NCBI GenBank assembly: GCA_021234155.1
Contig: JAJEKV010000339.1
Coordinates: forward strand, 242,853-306,852
Direction of reading: 5' to 3'
From: Isoetes taiwanensis
Lineage: Eukaryota; Streptophyta; Lycopodiopsida; Isoetales; Isoetaceae
Length of the DNA: 64,000 bases
The translations under genes were made by a program, and so were the position numbers. Shown here in pieces: positions 63,713-64,000 of the stretch (position 1 is the stretch's first letter; each line of letters begins with the position of its first letter). A model generated the notes under the pieces. It was not told where the DNA came from and searched no databases. It saw only the letters and a program-made list of their open reading frames with translations.

Positions 63713-64000
63713 CTATCTGGCAACATTTTTACCCTCCCATTTCGAACAACGTCCACAAAATGGACAACTCATCACACCCTCTTCTTCCGCCTCGTAGCTA
63801 TTGGAAGTCACGGGATCTAAAGGAGTGTCATGACCACTACGTTTCCGGAAAAATCTCAAATCTTTGCATTCGAGGTAGCAGCTCCAGCGATAAGTCTTCA
63901 CATGCCTTTAGCTCAATTTCAGTTTCAGTGATTTCCTTATTTAATTGTTTGGCCGAACGGCATGCCATTGGCTCTTCATCCCTTTGGTTAAACACAGCAG
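63713..64000 (-). pseudogene. Coiled-coil / zinc-finger cargo piece, second copy (runs off window)
   Basis: The minus frame 63713-63901 contains DLRFFRK and EEEGVMSCPFCG, with CSKW shortly after. The Cys-x-x-Cys piece corresponds to 49980-50030 of copy 1. Sequence beyond about 63900 matches the C-terminal part of the coiled-coil ORF. The gene continues past the window edge. Confidence 0.5.

Larger units (their letters stand above)
57440..64000 (+). mobile_element. Second copy of the large TIR transposon, 5'-truncated, right end outside window
   Basis: It is collinear with 43662-50270 of the first copy: array, transposase candidate, phosphatase, coiled-coil. It starts abruptly at GCTCGAACCG (about 57443) next to PPR sequence, lacking the left TIR and the first transposase exon. 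Differences from copy 1 are mostly 1-5-base insertions, deletions and local scrambles rather than substitutions, often at CG, CTG or CAG words. Confidence 0.85.

Noticed and set aside
43662-64000. Plain tandem duplication of a host gene region
   Set aside because: The unit coincides with a TIR element; the second copy is flanked by different sequence and lacks the left end, fitting a transposon copy better.

Overview
This window looks like a gene-poor, transposon-rich nuclear segment of a land plant. The evidence is long introns with GT..AG borders, a methionine aminopeptidase with a plastid-type leader, a plant GH9 endoglucanase, DYW-class PPR fragments, and plant LINE, Ty1, Ty3, Helitron and hAT remains. 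The mix, and a transposase-like protein type that I associate with seedless vascular plants, suggests a fern or relative. That taxonomic step is inference.

Two host genes can be assembled. The first is an apparently intact ten-exon type I methionine aminopeptidase (4183-9746, minus, 378 codons, all five metal ligands and both active-site histidines present). The second is a six-exon membrane-anchored GH9 endoglucanase (36292-about 39101, minus). It is complete except for two one-base losses in homopolymers within one exon.

Layout: 1-1.06 kb, AT-rich; 1.08-2.9 kb, decayed LINE; 4.2-9.7 kb, aminopeptidase; 10.4-11.3 kb, broken HUH-Rep-like relic; 11.3-13.5 kb, Ty1-type LTR pieces with PBS and polypurine tract; 13.6-16.7 kb, L1-type LINE split by an antisense poly(A) retrocopy; 16.7-23.6 kb, mostly unassigned with repeats; 23.6-25.9 kb, second copy of the LTR family; 28.7-34.7 kb, decayed Helitron lacking its HUH domain and carrying an hAT-like insertion that itself holds a LINE 3' end; 36.3-39.1 kb, endoglucanase; 40.5-41.1 kb, hAT-type MITE with perfect 8-bp TSD.

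The outstanding object is at 42207-52105: a 9.9-kb element with imperfect terminal inverted repeats and an apparent 3-bp target duplication (GAT). It is inserted inside a LINE whose reading frame resumes codon for codon on the other side. On plus it encodes a large Cys-rich, RNase H-like transposase candidate. On minus it carries an intact FCP1/SCP-like HAD phosphatase ORF and a coiled-coil protein. Two GTGGTG/CCACCA arrays lie inside in opposite orientation and echo a motif in the termini. A second, 5'-truncated copy fills 57.44-64.0 kb and runs off the window. Between the copies lie a Ty3 gag-pol fragment (52.6-54.5 kb) and DYW-PPR pseudogene pieces (55.6-57.4 kb). The copies differ by many short indels, and each is sound in places where the other is broken, so part of the damage may be base-calling error rather than decay.
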